A DNA stretch of 64,000 nucleotides from a bacterium (lineage in GTDB: Bacteria; Patescibacteriota; Saccharimonadia; Saccharimonadales; UBA4665). The stretch is taken from contig JAJZMX010000004.1 of the NCBI GenBank assembly GCA_021848145.1, positions 434,001 to 498,000 of the forward strand. The letters run 5' to 3'. The notes under the pieces were generated by a model. That model did no database searches, was not told where the DNA came from, and saw nothing but the letters and a program-made list of their open reading frames with translations. A program made the translations under genes and the position numbers. Below, one piece after another: positions 9,681-19,492 of this stretch. Position 1 is the stretch's first letter; each line of letters starts with the position of its first letter.

Positions 9681-10807
9681 GTTACATCAAAACTTTCATT
9701 ATCACTGCCCACAACCGATGGTACTGCCATTGGCTTATTACTACTATTCACCATTTCTATGTTATACGCTGATGAGGTTACTAAATTCTCCATGACCCCT
9801 CCTACTACGGTGGTGGCATTAGAGAACGCAACACTCCCAAAGTCATCAAATGGAATAAGGTTGCCTGACTGGTCAGAAGGATCCTCTTCTATCCATTCTG
9901 CCGAGGATAAGCTTGAGTTATATGCTTCTTTGATTGAAAAAGTGCTTCCATCGGTTGTGTCGGTTATAGATATATTCCATTCGCCAGTTGAAAGTTCGCT
10001 AATCGAAGCTTTAATGGTATCCCCTGGATTAACAGTCATGCTCGTAATGCTAATGGAAGCATTCGGTAACATCTCGTAAAAAGCCTCCGTATACACCTTC
10101 CCACTGGCAGTAACAGTATTGTCAGTCCCAACTTGTATTAAATCGTTTGTTGTGATTCCCCCAATTCCAATCCAAGTAGCATCAGCAGAGGTGGTAGTAC
10201 CATTGCCTGTTGGAGTAGGAGCAACCCATGAACCATTAACAGAAGTATACTTTGCTCCTGAGGCAAAGTACCCTGACCAGTTACTTGAAGTATAGTCTAC
10301 AGATGCCGCTGGCAAACTACTTGAGCTAGTAGAAGTAGAACTACTGGTACCAGAACCCGAGGTACTTCCCGTTGTAGTACTACCTGAAGACGTACTACCA
10401 GAAGAAGTACTACTGCTTGTAGAAGTTGAAGTTGATGGTGGTTGAAGATTTGAAACACTGCTCGAAGGGGAGGTCTTAATTGGAGTTGGTGCTGGGGCTG
10501 GTGCTGGGGCTGGTGCTGGTGCTGGTGCTGGTGCTGGGGCTGGGGCTGGGGCTGGGGCTGGTTTGCTAACTTTATGAGTGGCTGGTTTAGGTTTGGCTTT
10601 TGCCACTTGATGTTTGGCAGTCTTTGGAGGTACTTTAGTAAGTTGTATATTTGTTCTAATTAGGGGGGGCAAAAAGAAGATAAACATTGCCGCCATAAAG
10701 CCAACGATACCAATAACGGGTAAGGTATGCTTCATATAACGAGCGTAAGGTCTGAGCCGTTGAAATAGCACCATTATTGAATTGTCATTTTTGTTTTTGC
10801 TTGACAA
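9665..10807 (-). CDS. G1 family (eqolisin-like) glutamic endopeptidase with TM anchor and Pro-Ala linker
   Basis: 380 aa; SNWSGYFASGAKYTSVNGSWVAPT, ATWIGIGGITTNDLIQVGT (catalytic Gln region), AEWIEEDPS (catalytic Glu region); TTG start or internal ATG possible. Confidence 0.8.
   Translation of the reverse strand: MSSKNKNDNSIMVLFQRLRPYARYMKHTLPVIGIVGFMAAMFIFFLPPLIRTNIQLTKVPPKTAKHQVAKAKPKPATHKVSKPAPAPAPAPAPAPAPAPAPAPAPAPTPIKTSPSSSVSNLQPPSTSTSTSSSTSSGSTSSGSTTTGSTSGSGTSSSTSTSSSSLPAASVDYTSSNWSGYFASGAKYTSVNGSWVAPTPTGNGTTTSADATWIGIGGITTNDLIQVGTDNTVTASGKVYTEAFYEMLPNASISITSMTVNPGDTIKASISELSTGEWNISITDTTDGSTFSIKEAYNSSLSSAEWIEEDPSDQSGNLIPFDDFGSVAFSNATTVVGGVMENLVTSSAYNIEMVNSSNKPMAVPSVVGSDNESFDVTWQSS
10485..10562. 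repeat. Hexanucleotide-type tandem repeat encoding (Pro-Ala)n linker
   Basis: Runs of gctggt/gctggg on + strand, encoding PAPAPAPA... in the minus-strand peptidase. Confidence 0.9.
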
Positions 10808-10820
10808 AAATATTATAGCA

Positions 10821-11096
10821 TTACTTTGTGCGAGTCTTAATAAATAGTGCCCTTTCTTTTTCTGTCATACCACCCCAAATTCCATATTTTTCAGCGTTAG
10901 ACAATGCATAATTTAAACAGTTGAGCCTAACAATACATTTGGCACATATGCGTTTAGCTATTGCTATCTCATCGTCTGACTGCTTCTGCTCATTGTGAGG
11001 ATAGAATATGTCTGGATCCATTTTTAGGCACTCTGCCTTCTGTCGCCAATTAGTATCTGATACATAACCAGAATTAAGCTCAGGATTAGTAGGCAT
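10821..11096 (-). CDS. WhiB-like Fe-S cluster transcriptional regulator
   Basis: AECLKMDPDIFYP...RICAKCIVRLNCLNYAL...YGIWGGMTEKER: Cys...CxxCx5C plus GIWGG. Start taken as MPTNPEL at 11096, one base after the upstream stop. Confidence 0.9.
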   Translation of the reverse strand: MPTNPELNSGYVSDTNWRQKAECLKMDPDIFYPHNEQKQSDDEIAIAKRICAKCIVRLNCLNYALSNAEKYGIWGGMTEKERALFIKTRTK

Positions 11097-11097
11097 T

Positions 11098-12393
11098 CTA
11101 TATATTATGAGCCACGAAGGGAATTGTGACAAAGCTCCGAAGAAGCACAAACATACCGATTATCTTCATTATGCTACCATCTAATATGTCAGAATCTCTA
11201 TAAACTTGACTAAAGGAAATCTTTACTTCCCTAGTGCCAATGCGCTCTAGATCGACCCCTAAACCTTTCCTAGCTTGTGCTTTTTCTTCTTTAGAAATTT
11301 TCAAAAAAACCTGCACCAAAGAATTAATCTGGTCCCCGTTGAGCTCAAGATTAACTAACTCTAGTAATTCTATAATCTTTTCATTAATCTCTTCTTGAAT
11401 ATCTTCACTATCTATTCCAATTAATTCATCTATAGTAAATTCAATATCCTCAATCAACTCGGCGGCTTGAAACTTTATATCTGGAGTCAATTCCTCAAGA
11501 GCTAAAATTATATCTATAACTGATGTAAGATCTTGGTTATCTGTAATTTGGTCTTTGTCTTTATTGCCCAACATGTCTGCCTCAATCCTGATTAGATCTG
11601 CACTGAATAAATCAATTACACCCGTTTCCTCTTTTACTCCCTTGGGAGTCGAAAGTGAATCATATATACCTGTGTCAACCTCATCTTCTAATGTTTCATG
11701 AAACGTAACTTCTTCTTCGACAATTATGGGTTCTGCTAAGGCTTCAATACTAACCTCCTGCTCTTCCATTAGTGATGCTGGTGAACTATTAGTATCATCG
11801 CTAGGTGTATCAAAATTATTTTCTATAAAAATAGCTGCACCTATTTCTTGCTGCAGATGATCGTCTTCTGGAGTAGAAGCTATGCGGGTTTCCAATAATC
11901 TATCTTGAGCCATTGCGGGCTTTATTGTACTTTTGTAGTTTTCTAGAGCTTGTACGCTCGACTCATCAACTATACGGCTCAAAGGCGATTCGCTAGTAGA
12001 ATTTAAAACCGGGTCTAAAGTGGCAGGTTCAGCTAACTCAAATTCTGAGGGATCTATAGTAAGCTTTCTTCTTTCTTCCGCAACTAATATTTTGTTAATT
12101 AAGCTTTCACGCTCAATCTCCACATCAACAGATATTTTATTCGGCTCAATAGTAGAGATTGTCCTAGAAGCTGCCGTATTGGGTTCTTCGCTGTCTAGTA
12201 TTTCTACTTTACTATTGTTTATCTCAATTTCCTGACGCATTTCTTCACTTCCTAGTGAATATGCTTCTAAGATTACTTGGGCCTGTTCCATCGGCAATCC
12301 ACTAAGAAAAGGGCAACGTCGTATGGCTTCTAAAGACGATGTTGCACGTTCCACTTCGCCACTTGGCAATGTGTACTTGTATTCATTTTCCAT
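11098..12393 (-). CDS. Hypothetical acidic protein, probable operon partner of WhiB
   Basis: 431 aa Glu/Asp/Ile/Ser-rich; stop and WhiB start are arranged TAGAATG; possible TM near the C-terminus. Confidence 0.7.
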   Translation of the reverse strand: MENEYKYTLPSGEVERATSSLEAIRRCPFLSGLPMEQAQVILEAYSLGSEEMRQEIEINNSKVEILDSEEPNTAASRTISTIEPNKISVDVEIERESLINKILVAEERRKLTIDPSEFELAEPATLDPVLNSTSESPLSRIVDESSVQALENYKSTIKPAMAQDRLLETRIASTPEDDHLQQEIGAAIFIENNFDTPSDDTNSSPASLMEEQEVSIEALAEPIIVEEEVTFHETLEDEVDTGIYDSLSTPKGVKEETGVIDLFSADLIRIEADMLGNKDKDQITDNQDLTSVIDIILALEELTPDIKFQAAELIEDIEFTIDELIGIDSEDIQEEINEKIIELLELVNLELNGDQINSLVQVFLKISKEEKAQARKGLGVDLERIGTREVKISFSQVYRDSDILDGSIMKIIGMFVLLRSFVTIPFVAHNI

Positions 12394-12399
12394 TGTTAA

Positions 12400-12669
12400 T
12401 TAATTATCTGCTTGCCCAGCTTCTGTTCCACTAAAAAACTTCTGCTCTATTTGCTGACTAATAATAAGGATGCTTGGATCATTATCAGGCAATGTTTCGA
12501 GATGCCTAAGTACGGGGAGTGCAAATTGCCTGCACTTAGGATTATCTAGAAAATCTTCACAGAGAGTATTGTCTATTGGATTTGGCTTTCCGATAAGATG
12601 ATCTAAATTCAATAGCCGCAAATACCTAATGCCTTCCTTTTCTTGCCCGCCCTTTTCTATTTCAGCCAT
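12400..12669 (-). CDS. Hypothetical protein
   Basis: 89 aa ORF closely spaced upstream of 11098..12393. Confidence 0.6.
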   Translation of the reverse strand: MAEIEKGGQEKEGIRYLRLLNLDHLIGKPNPIDNTLCEDFLDNPKCRQFALPVLRHLETLPDNDPSILIISQQIEQKFFSGTEAGQADN

Positions 12670-12768
12670 TTTATTAATTTTACCACTAAATTTCGACTAA
12701 TCAGAACAACAACTCTTTGGTCTTATTGGGCATCAGGGATCTTATGTGATTGACTTATCGATCACTAA

Positions 12769-12936
12769 TTAAGCTGCAAAACCTCTTTCAGATACATAAT
12801 GGTCGTTTCTTAGCATGAAACCCCTCATTAACTTATTGTCCATAAATTTTTCAACGATACCTTTTGTGTTTTCCTGCTTACCACCATTAAGCGCTATGCC
12901 TCTGAATCCTTTAGATAACTGACCGACAAAATCCAT
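12769..12936 (-). CDS. Small protein (55 aa) or gene remnant
   Basis: Manual translation MDFVGQLSKGFRGIALNGGKQENTKGIVEKFMDNKLMRGFMLRNDHYVSERGFAA*; below the ORF-track cutoff. Confidence 0.45.
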   Translation of the reverse strand: MDFVGQLSKGFRGIALNGGKQENTKGIVEKFMDNKLMRGFMLRNDHYVSERGFAA

Positions 12937-12942
12937 TCTCTT

Positions 12943-13059
12943 CTACATTTTTATTCTTTCGGCTAATGCTTTAATTGAGTATTCTTAAACATTTTTGGCT
13001 TCACTATCTGAAAATCCCGAATCATGCTGAACTTGTTTTATTAACCAAAGCTCACCCAT
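12943..13059 (-). pseudogene. Short ORF with internal in-frame TAA (12985..12987)
   Basis: MGELWLIKQVQHDSGFSDSEAKNV*EYSIKALAERIKM* reads as one peptide interrupted by TAA. Confidence 0.35.
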
Positions 13060-13183
13060 GGTACTTTCTACTTAACACACTAGATTAACCAACTAGTGTA
13101 ATTAGGTACATTCATTAATCCTACATACGACTAGAAATATTACACTAGCGCAGTCTCAGGTTTTATTGATAGATTTATAAATA

Positions 13184-15379
13184 ATGGCAAGACGATTATT
13201 TAATGTTGGCGGAAAGTTAAACTTTTATGAGCAATTTTTTCCGGCTCGGCCAAGACGACTTTGGTCACGTGCCCGGAAGTTTGTATCTAACCCTATAAGC
13301 ACACATCAATTTGGGGCAGCAACTTCTCGGAATAAAAACTACATTTCTTGGCTTGAAAGAGAGTCGATGCTTTTTGGAGCGAATAAAATAGCCAAGAAAT
13401 ACTCGGCTCAAGGTAGTATGTGGCAACGGCCGTTTGCCAGACCAAGACCAAGAACGGCCGTCAAGATGGCCTCCGTTTGGTACACCGCTTACGCACCTTC
13501 GCTTGTAACAAGGAATGGTGAATCAATCTTGGCAACACTTGGAGATGATAAACTCTGGGATTCATTCCAACAGATAGGAATTGACGCGGTTCACACTGGG
13601 CCCGTTAAGCTCGCGGGTGGCATAAAAGGATGGAAGCAAACTCCAAGCATTGACGGTCACTTTGACAGAATAAGTACTAAAATCGATACGATTTTTGGCA
13701 CTGAAACGGAATTTAAGAAAATGAGTGATACGGCTAGTAGACATAACGGGATTGTCATTGATGACATCATCCCTGGCCATACTGGAAAAGGTTTTGATTT
13801 CCGCCTCGCAGAAATGGGTCATGGTGAATACCCGGGCATATACCACATGGTGGAGATAGCACCAGAGGACTGGAACATATTACCAGAAGTACCCAAAGGT
13901 CAAGATTCAGTGAATCTATCCCCGGAAGCGGAAGAACAGCTAAAGTCCAAGGGTTACATAATAGGTAGGCTTCAAAGGGTAATATTCTATGAGCCTAAAA
14001 TAAAAGAAACTAACTGGAGCGCTACCGAAGAAGTTAGAGGAGTTGACGGAAAAGTTAGGCGCTGGGTTTATTTACACTACTTCAAAGATGGACAACCTTC
14101 CATTAATTGGCTTGACCCGTCCTTCGCTGGGATGAAACTCGTTATAGGGGATGCCTTGCACTCACTTGGAGATTTAGGTTCTAATGCCCTGAGGCTTGAC
14201 GCCAATGGCTTTTTAGGTGTAGAAAAATCAAGCGAAGATTTACCTGCATGGAGCGAGGGTCATCCCTTGAGTGAAGCGGCAAATTTACTAATCTCCGGAA
14301 TGGTCAGAAAAGTTGGCGGCTTCACATTTCAGGAGCTCAACTTATCTATAGACGATATAAAAATTATGAGCCAAGCAGGTGCCGACCTGTCTTATGACTT
14401 CATTAACAGACCCGCCTATCACCATGCTTTGGTTAAAGGAGATACAGAATTTCTGAGATTAATGTTGCGCTCAGCCCATGAGTTAGGGGTTGACCAAGCC
14501 TCTTTAGTGCATGCCTTACAAAACCATGACGAACTGACCTTTGAGCTAGTCCATCTTTGGACTGTTCATAAAGATGACGAATATGTTTTTAGAGGCGACA
14601 AGATTACAGGCCTTGATCTAAGAAAACTGATCAGAAGCGAGCTCGAAACAGCGCTCACTGGCGATACTGCACCATATAATTTAACGTTCACCACAAACGG
14701 CATTGCTTGCACGACCACTAGTGTAATAACGGCAGTATTGGGCTACCGAGACTTAGAGAAGTTAAGACAAGAAGATATTGAAGTTATTAAAAATGTCCAC
14801 TTGCTTCTGGCAAAATTCAACGCCTGGCAACCAGGAGTCTTCGCTTTGTCAGGTTGGGATTTATGCGGAGCTTTAACTCTAGACAGAACAAGCGTAAAGG
14901 ATCTACTAGAAAGCGGCGATACACGCTGGATTAACAGAGGCGGCTATGACCTAATGGGGTTTAACCCGGACGCTAAACTAAGCAGTGCCGGCATACCATT
15001 AGCACGTAGCTTATATGGCTCACTCAATAAGCAGCTAGAAGATAGTGATTCTTTTGCTTCGCAGTTGATGCACATTATTGAAGTAAGAAAAAACTATGGA
15101 ATAGATACAGCAAGACAAATCGATATTCCTGAAGTATCAAATAAAAGCCTATTAGTAATGGTGCATAAACTAGAAGATAGCGACAACTTACAACTAACAG
15201 TATTGAATTTCTGTGGGGAGTATATTTCTGGAAGTATAAATTCAGAGCATTTAATACCTGGCTCTATAGTTTTAGACATGTCAACAAATCAACAACTAGC
15301 CATTATTGACGACCTTAATACATTTTCGCTTGCCCTTATGCCCTATCAGGGACTATCACTGCTGGTCACTTTCCCCTAA
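13184..15379 (+). CDS. GH13 family enzyme, trehalose synthase/maltosyltransferase-like
   Basis: 731 aa; [38 protein letters not shown] conserved regions. Confidence 0.8.
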   Translation: MARRLFNVGGKLNFYEQFFPARPRRLWSRARKFVSNPISTHQFGAATSRNKNYISWLERESMLFGANKIAKKYSAQGSMWQRPFARPRPRTAVKMASVWYTAYAPSLVTRNGESILATLGDDKLWDSFQQIGIDAVHTGPVKLAGGIKGWKQTPSIDGHFDRISTKIDTIFGTETEFKKMSDTASRHNGIVIDDIIPGHTGKGFDFRLAEMGHGEYPGIYHMVEIAPEDWNILPEVPKGQDSVNLSPEAEEQLKSKGYIIGRLQRVIFYEPKIKETNWSATEEVRGVDGKVRRWVYLHYFKDGQPSINWLDPSFAGMKLVIGDALHSLGDLGSNALRLDANGFLGVEKSSEDLPAWSEGHPLSEAANLLISGMVRKVGGFTFQELNLSIDDIKIMSQAGADLSYDFINRPAYHHALVKGDTEFLRLMLRSAHELGVDQASLVHALQNHDELTFELVHLWTVHKDDEYVFRGDKITGLDLRKLIRSELETALTGDTAPYNLTFTTNGIACTTTSVITAVLGYRDLEKLRQEDIEVIKNVHLLLAKFNAWQPGVFALSGWDLCGALTLDRTSVKDLLESGDTRWINRGGYDLMGFNPDAKLSSAGIPLARSLYGSLNKQLEDSDSFASQLMHIIEVRKNYGIDTARQIDIPEVSNKSLLVMVHKLEDSDNLQLTVLNFCGEYISGSINSEHLIPGSIVLDMSTNQQLAIIDDLNTFSLALMPYQGLSLLVTFP

Positions 15380-15817
15380 CGGAGTTGTTCTTTGATCTTC
15401 TTTTGTTTCAAGTAGAACATCCTCCTTTTGGTCAGCCGGTTTTAAGATGTTGTCAACCAACTGATCTAATTGGTTGTCAGATAAATTGGCTTTAACAGCA
15501 TAGCCTTCTATGCCCATGCCTCTCAATCCTGCTGGTGCATCAGCTTCATTTAAGTTAGAAATTATAAATACTGGAATATTACGCCCCCAATCGTTCTTGC
15601 GCATGGTCTCTAAAATTTGGTCACCAGCAATTTTAGGCACCATAAGGTCAAGTAGAACTAAATCCGGTAACTCATTCTGGATAATATTTAGGGCCGCTAC
15701 GCCATCATATGCCGTCATACACTTATAACCAAGTAGCTCTAGTCTTGTCTTATATATATCCGCTAAACTAACATTATCTTCTACGATTACTATTTTCTGT
15801 TGTCTAGATTGATCCAT
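15356..15817 (-). CDS. Response regulator receiver (CheY-like) protein
   Basis: [47 protein letters not shown]; no DNA-binding output domain. Confidence 0.9.
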   Translation of the reverse strand: MDQSRQQKIVIVEDNVSLADIYKTRLELLGYKCMTAYDGVAALNIIQNELPDLVLLDLMVPKIAGDQILETMRKNDWGRNIPVFIISNLNEADAPAGLRGMGIEGYAVKANLSDNQLDQLVDNILKPADQKEDVLLETKEDQRTTPLGESDQQ

Positions 15818-15909
15818 AACAATATTTAACCATAACTATTTAAATGCTGCCTACATTTAATACGACCTTTTACATGCATTAAACGCCGGTAAAGTACTAC
15901 TAAAATCAC

Positions 15910-16542
15910 TCATGATGATGAATTTTTATTTTTTAGTCTTGGCTTAATTAAATGTTTGTACGCTAGACGCCCGCCAACTATAAGCACAAATGCAACCGTA
16001 ATATACAAGTCAAAGTGTATAAATGTGTTTAAGTGACTACCTCCGTAGTAGCCAATTAAAGACCAAAAAGCTATCCATACAGCTGCACCAATTAAGTTAA
16101 AGGTAATGAACTTTACCCAGCGCATTTCACTAATTCCAGCAATAATGCCATTCAATTGTCTCAATCCATCAATGAATCGAGCTATAGCGACAATTTTACC
16201 GCCATGACTATTAAAGTAGTGCTCCGCCTTATCTAGTCTTTCTTTATTTAAAAGAACATACTTACCAAATCGTTCAACTAAAGGCCTACCTCCATAATTA
16301 CCTATAGCAAAACCAACATTGTCTCCGGCTACTGCAGCAATAAAACCAAACAGGGCAACAAGCAATATATTAAGTTGACCCAAACCAGCATAAAAAGCCG
16401 CCGCAATTAATACAGTCTCCCCGGGGACAAGTGCCCCAAAGTCCTCTAAAAATAGTAATCCAGCCACTGCGAAATACCCATAATGGTCAATGATTGGTGC
16501 TAGGGCCTGTATGTAGCTTGGAGCATTATGTAATTGATGCAT
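15910..16542 (-). CDS. DedA family membrane protein
   Basis: FLEDFGALVPGETVLIAAAFYAGLGQLN, GDNVGFAIGNYGGRPLVERFGKY, GGKIVAIARFIDGLRQLNGIIAG. Confidence 0.92.
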   Translation of the reverse strand: MHQLHNAPSYIQALAPIIDHYGYFAVAGLLFLEDFGALVPGETVLIAAAFYAGLGQLNILLVALFGFIAAVAGDNVGFAIGNYGGRPLVERFGKYVLLNKERLDKAEHYFNSHGGKIVAIARFIDGLRQLNGIIAGISEMRWVKFITFNLIGAAVWIAFWSLIGYYGGSHLNTFIHFDLYITVAFVLIVGGRLAYKHLIKPRLKNKNSSS

Positions 16543-16564
16543 TCTAGTTTATTTTAACAAGCTG

Positions 16565-17578
16565 CTAGTTAATAAAACTTGTCATTATTGGGGCATTGGC
16601 ATCATTGGAGTTTAATGGCCTTAATCCCCACAACTGTTCAATAGTGTGAAGAAGAGAATAGTGGTTATAGGGAGCGCTCGACTTATACCCCTTTTTAGCA
16701 GCTGACCCAGCAAATATAGCAGGCACTACATTATTGCCAACATAGCCCTCGTCCCATGTAATTACTAATAACGAACGTTGGCTTTGGAATGCTTTAGAAT
16801 TGAGAATCATAGGTACATATTTAGCAAGCCAGGCGTCACCCACGGCAACAGAACAACTATGCATATCATTACAAAGGTTAGGTGTTATAAAAGCATAATT
16901 TGGTGTTGTTGATATTGACTTTAGATCGCTGCTTAGCTGAGAAAATGGCACAATATGGCTATTGCATAGCGAGCTGTTATTGACTATATCTTTGTAATAA
17001 AGAAATGGTACGTGCTTTGTAGCAAAATCACTTCCACTGTTCAACATGTAACAAGGGGACGGCATACTCTCGGCATAGGCCTTCCAGGTACGTCCACTCG
17101 CTTGTATCTCATCAGCTATGTTTAAGACATTAACTATACAACCGGCACCGGGAGGATTGCAGTCCGTGGTAATCCCATCGGTTGAGCCGCTCGTAAGAGC
17201 AAGATAATTAGGCAAACTTGGATGTGTGACACCCGAGTAATTACTAGCAAAAGCATAAGTATTGATTAAACTGTTGATATATGGGGCCTGACTGTTACCG
17301 ACAATAGTATCAGAAGGCTTATTCTCATCGACAATTATAAATATATGGCTTATAGCTGTTGAATTGGTCTTTTTTTCTGTTGGCTTAGAGTTTATTGAGG
17401 ATTCAGTTATGGTGCTTTGGTGTATTGTTTTATTTGAGCCATGATTAGAGATATAAAGGTAAGAAGCTCCTCCAACCAATAAAGCAGCGATTATGGCTAG
17501 ACTGATCTCTTTCCAAATTTTAGTCACTTTAAAAATATATCTACCATAGCTTAATAAATGCTGTTTATTATTTGACAT
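16565..17578 (-). CDS. Secreted/anchored phosphoesterase (phospholipase C / acid phosphatase family)
   Basis: IFIIVDENKPSDTIVGNSQAPYINSL...YSGVTHPSLPNYLALTSGST...LLVITWDEGYVGNNVVPAIFAG; likely start MSNNKQ at 17578. Confidence 0.82.
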   Translation of the reverse strand: MSNNKQHLLSYGRYIFKVTKIWKEISLAIIAALLVGGASYLYISNHGSNKTIHQSTITESSINSKPTEKKTNSTAISHIFIIVDENKPSDTIVGNSQAPYINSLINTYAFASNYSGVTHPSLPNYLALTSGSTDGITTDCNPPGAGCIVNVLNIADEIQASGRTWKAYAESMPSPCYMLNSGSDFATKHVPFLYYKDIVNNSSLCNSHIVPFSQLSSDLKSISTTPNYAFITPNLCNDMHSCSVAVGDAWLAKYVPMILNSKAFQSQRSLLVITWDEGYVGNNVVPAIFAGSAAKKGYKSSAPYNHYSLLHTIEQLWGLRPLNSNDANAPIMTSFIN

Positions 17579-17648
17579 CTTGGTATATACCTTAAATCCA
17601 ATCTTATATATTAGAGATAATGTTATGAATATATTATTGTAAGTAGAT

Positions 17649-18692
17649 ATGAGCAACAATAGCACTTTTTTCGAGAAAACCATTGATGAAAACAATCATT
17701 TGTTTTTCGATAATATTCACAATAAGAGCTCAACCCTAATGAATAAGATAATGCTTGTCGTTAAATTATCAGGCAGTCTTTTGTTGGCAAATTATGTAAT
17801 AAATGCATCCCTCAATTTTTTTAAAGATAGTGGGGGTGGCGCAAGTGCTAATGCCGTCACTTCAATAAGCCTAGATACGTTACCCGCTAAATTGCCAAAA
17901 GCTATTCAAGAAGAAACTAACAACGTTGGCGTAGTTGGAGTTACGATTAACAACGATGATAGCTCTTTGATATCTGGGTTATATTCAGCTTCAGGTATTG
18001 AGATTAGTCCTGGAATAGTGTTAACCGCCGGGCATGTACTTGACTTAGCAGGTAGCGATAACCCACCTCCCACTTCAACCCAATGTGAAAGTTTCCAATT
18101 TACTGACCCAGTATTTGTTGGCAGCATGAAAAAAAGCTATTCAACTGCCAGCTTTAAGCCAGTTGCATATACGCCCGACTTAAGTGTAATTAAAACCGAG
18201 ACGCCCAACTGGCTGACTAAGGTCGACTTTGGCACATCAAACACTAAAATTAGCACAAGACCACTTAAGGTAGGTCAGGCTTTATTTTTTGTTAATTATG
18301 AGCCAGAAGCAAATGGTGATTATAGGTCTTTTGAAGCAACAGGCCCAGCAATTTATGGGGGAATCTACGTCGGCAAAACAAGTTACAATAATTACCGAGC
18401 AATAACTGGTCTAAAAAGTTATGGGAAAGTATATGACAGCTCGTCAAGACCAGGAGCTAGTGGTGGTCCGGTGTTTAATGCAGCGGGCGCTCTTGTAGGC
18501 TTGATCGTAAGGGCAACAAACGGAACATCTAGTGTTAGTGCGTACAGTTCTTACCTTAACGTTAATCTAAAAGGTGTTAAAAGTAATAAAAGTGTTTCTA
18601 GCAGCATAGTCCAGCCGCTAACGCCATCTCTTATTAATGAATATAAGTCTAAAATGAGTTCATCAAATCAAGAATGTCATTCTGAATATTAA
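17649..18692 (+). CDS. Trypsin-like serine protease, membrane/secreted
   Basis: Catalytic triad context TAGHVL, TPDLSVIKTE, SRPGASGGPVFNAAGALVGLI; N-terminal hydrophobic segment. Confidence 0.8.
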   Translation: MSNNSTFFEKTIDENNHLFFDNIHNKSSTLMNKIMLVVKLSGSLLLANYVINASLNFFKDSGGGASANAVTSISLDTLPAKLPKAIQEETNNVGVVGVTINNDDSSLISGLYSASGIEISPGIVLTAGHVLDLAGSDNPPPTSTQCESFQFTDPVFVGSMKKSYSTASFKPVAYTPDLSVIKTETPNWLTKVDFGTSNTKISTRPLKVGQALFFVNYEPEANGDYRSFEATGPAIYGGIYVGKTSYNNYRAITGLKSYGKVYDSSSRPGASGGPVFNAAGALVGLIVRATNGTSSVSAYSSYLNVNLKGVKSNKSVSSSIVQPLTPSLINEYKSKMSSSNQECHSEY

Positions 18693-19447
18693 GTTTTTTC
18701 AACCAAAAAGAAAACGCTTGGACCAAAATCTATAGAAGATAAGGGCCCCTGAATGGAACGCTCGACCGCAAGCATAGTTTGCAAGGACAAATGCTTCTTG
18801 AGTATTTGGTTCCTTAAGTTAGATACTGAAAGTTTGTCTTTAGTGTTTAAGCCTAGCTCATCAAGTAAAGAACTTATAGTGTTCGGGTTATGATTAACAA
18901 AAGGGGTGTCATCAACAAGACCATTGGCACGTTTTCCAATCGGCACAGGATCTTTTGGTACAGTCTGCAATTTCTTTAAATATCTAAGTCGATTAACAAA
19001 GTGAGCTTCACTAGCGATTTCAATGATTCCCACACCTCCAGGTTTTAAAACGCGGGCAATTTCAGAAAAAACTTTGTTAGGTTCCGGTAAGTGATGGGAA
19101 ACCCTTATCATGACTAGCAAATCAAGAGAGCTATCCTCTGCTGGCACATTATCTTTTTTGGTTTGACGCACAAATTCAACGTTCATGCCTTTAAGTTTTT
19201 CTCTCCCTATGTCTAGTTGTTTTCTTGAAGGGTCAACAAGTACTACCTTATCGGCAAATTCTAAAAGTGTAGGTGTTACGCGACCATAGCCACCACCATA
19301 GTCCATAGCTAGTTCAAAGTGACGCCCTTTAAGTAAACGCTTAATGGCAATTAGCTCTGACTGATGCTCATATTCCCGCCCTACCCAAAACTCTTCATAA
19401 CTTTTTTTATCATCATCATAAAAGTCAATCTTGTCTTTATTTACCAT
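18689..19447 (-). CDS. Class I SAM-dependent methyltransferase
   Basis: AMDYGGGYGRVTPTLLEFADKVVLVDPS...SLDLLVMIRVSHHLPEPNKVFSEIARVLKPGGVGIIEIAS. Confidence 0.9.
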   Translation of the reverse strand: MVNKDKIDFYDDDKKSYEEFWVGREYEHQSELIAIKRLLKGRHFELAMDYGGGYGRVTPTLLEFADKVVLVDPSRKQLDIGREKLKGMNVEFVRQTKKDNVPAEDSSLDLLVMIRVSHHLPEPNKVFSEIARVLKPGGVGIIEIASEAHFVNRLRYLKKLQTVPKDPVPIGKRANGLVDDTPFVNHNPNTISSLLDELGLNTKDKLSVSNLRNQILKKHLSLQTMLAVERSIQGPLSSIDFGPSVFFLVEKT

Positions 19448-19492
19448 TCGTTTTTCTAACCCTGCTTATTTTAATTAATGCTGACTGTTTTT

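Noticed and set aside
10485-10562. Repeat tract as a CRISPR array
   Set aside because: Short hexamer units with no unique spacers; it simply encodes a Pro-Ala linker.
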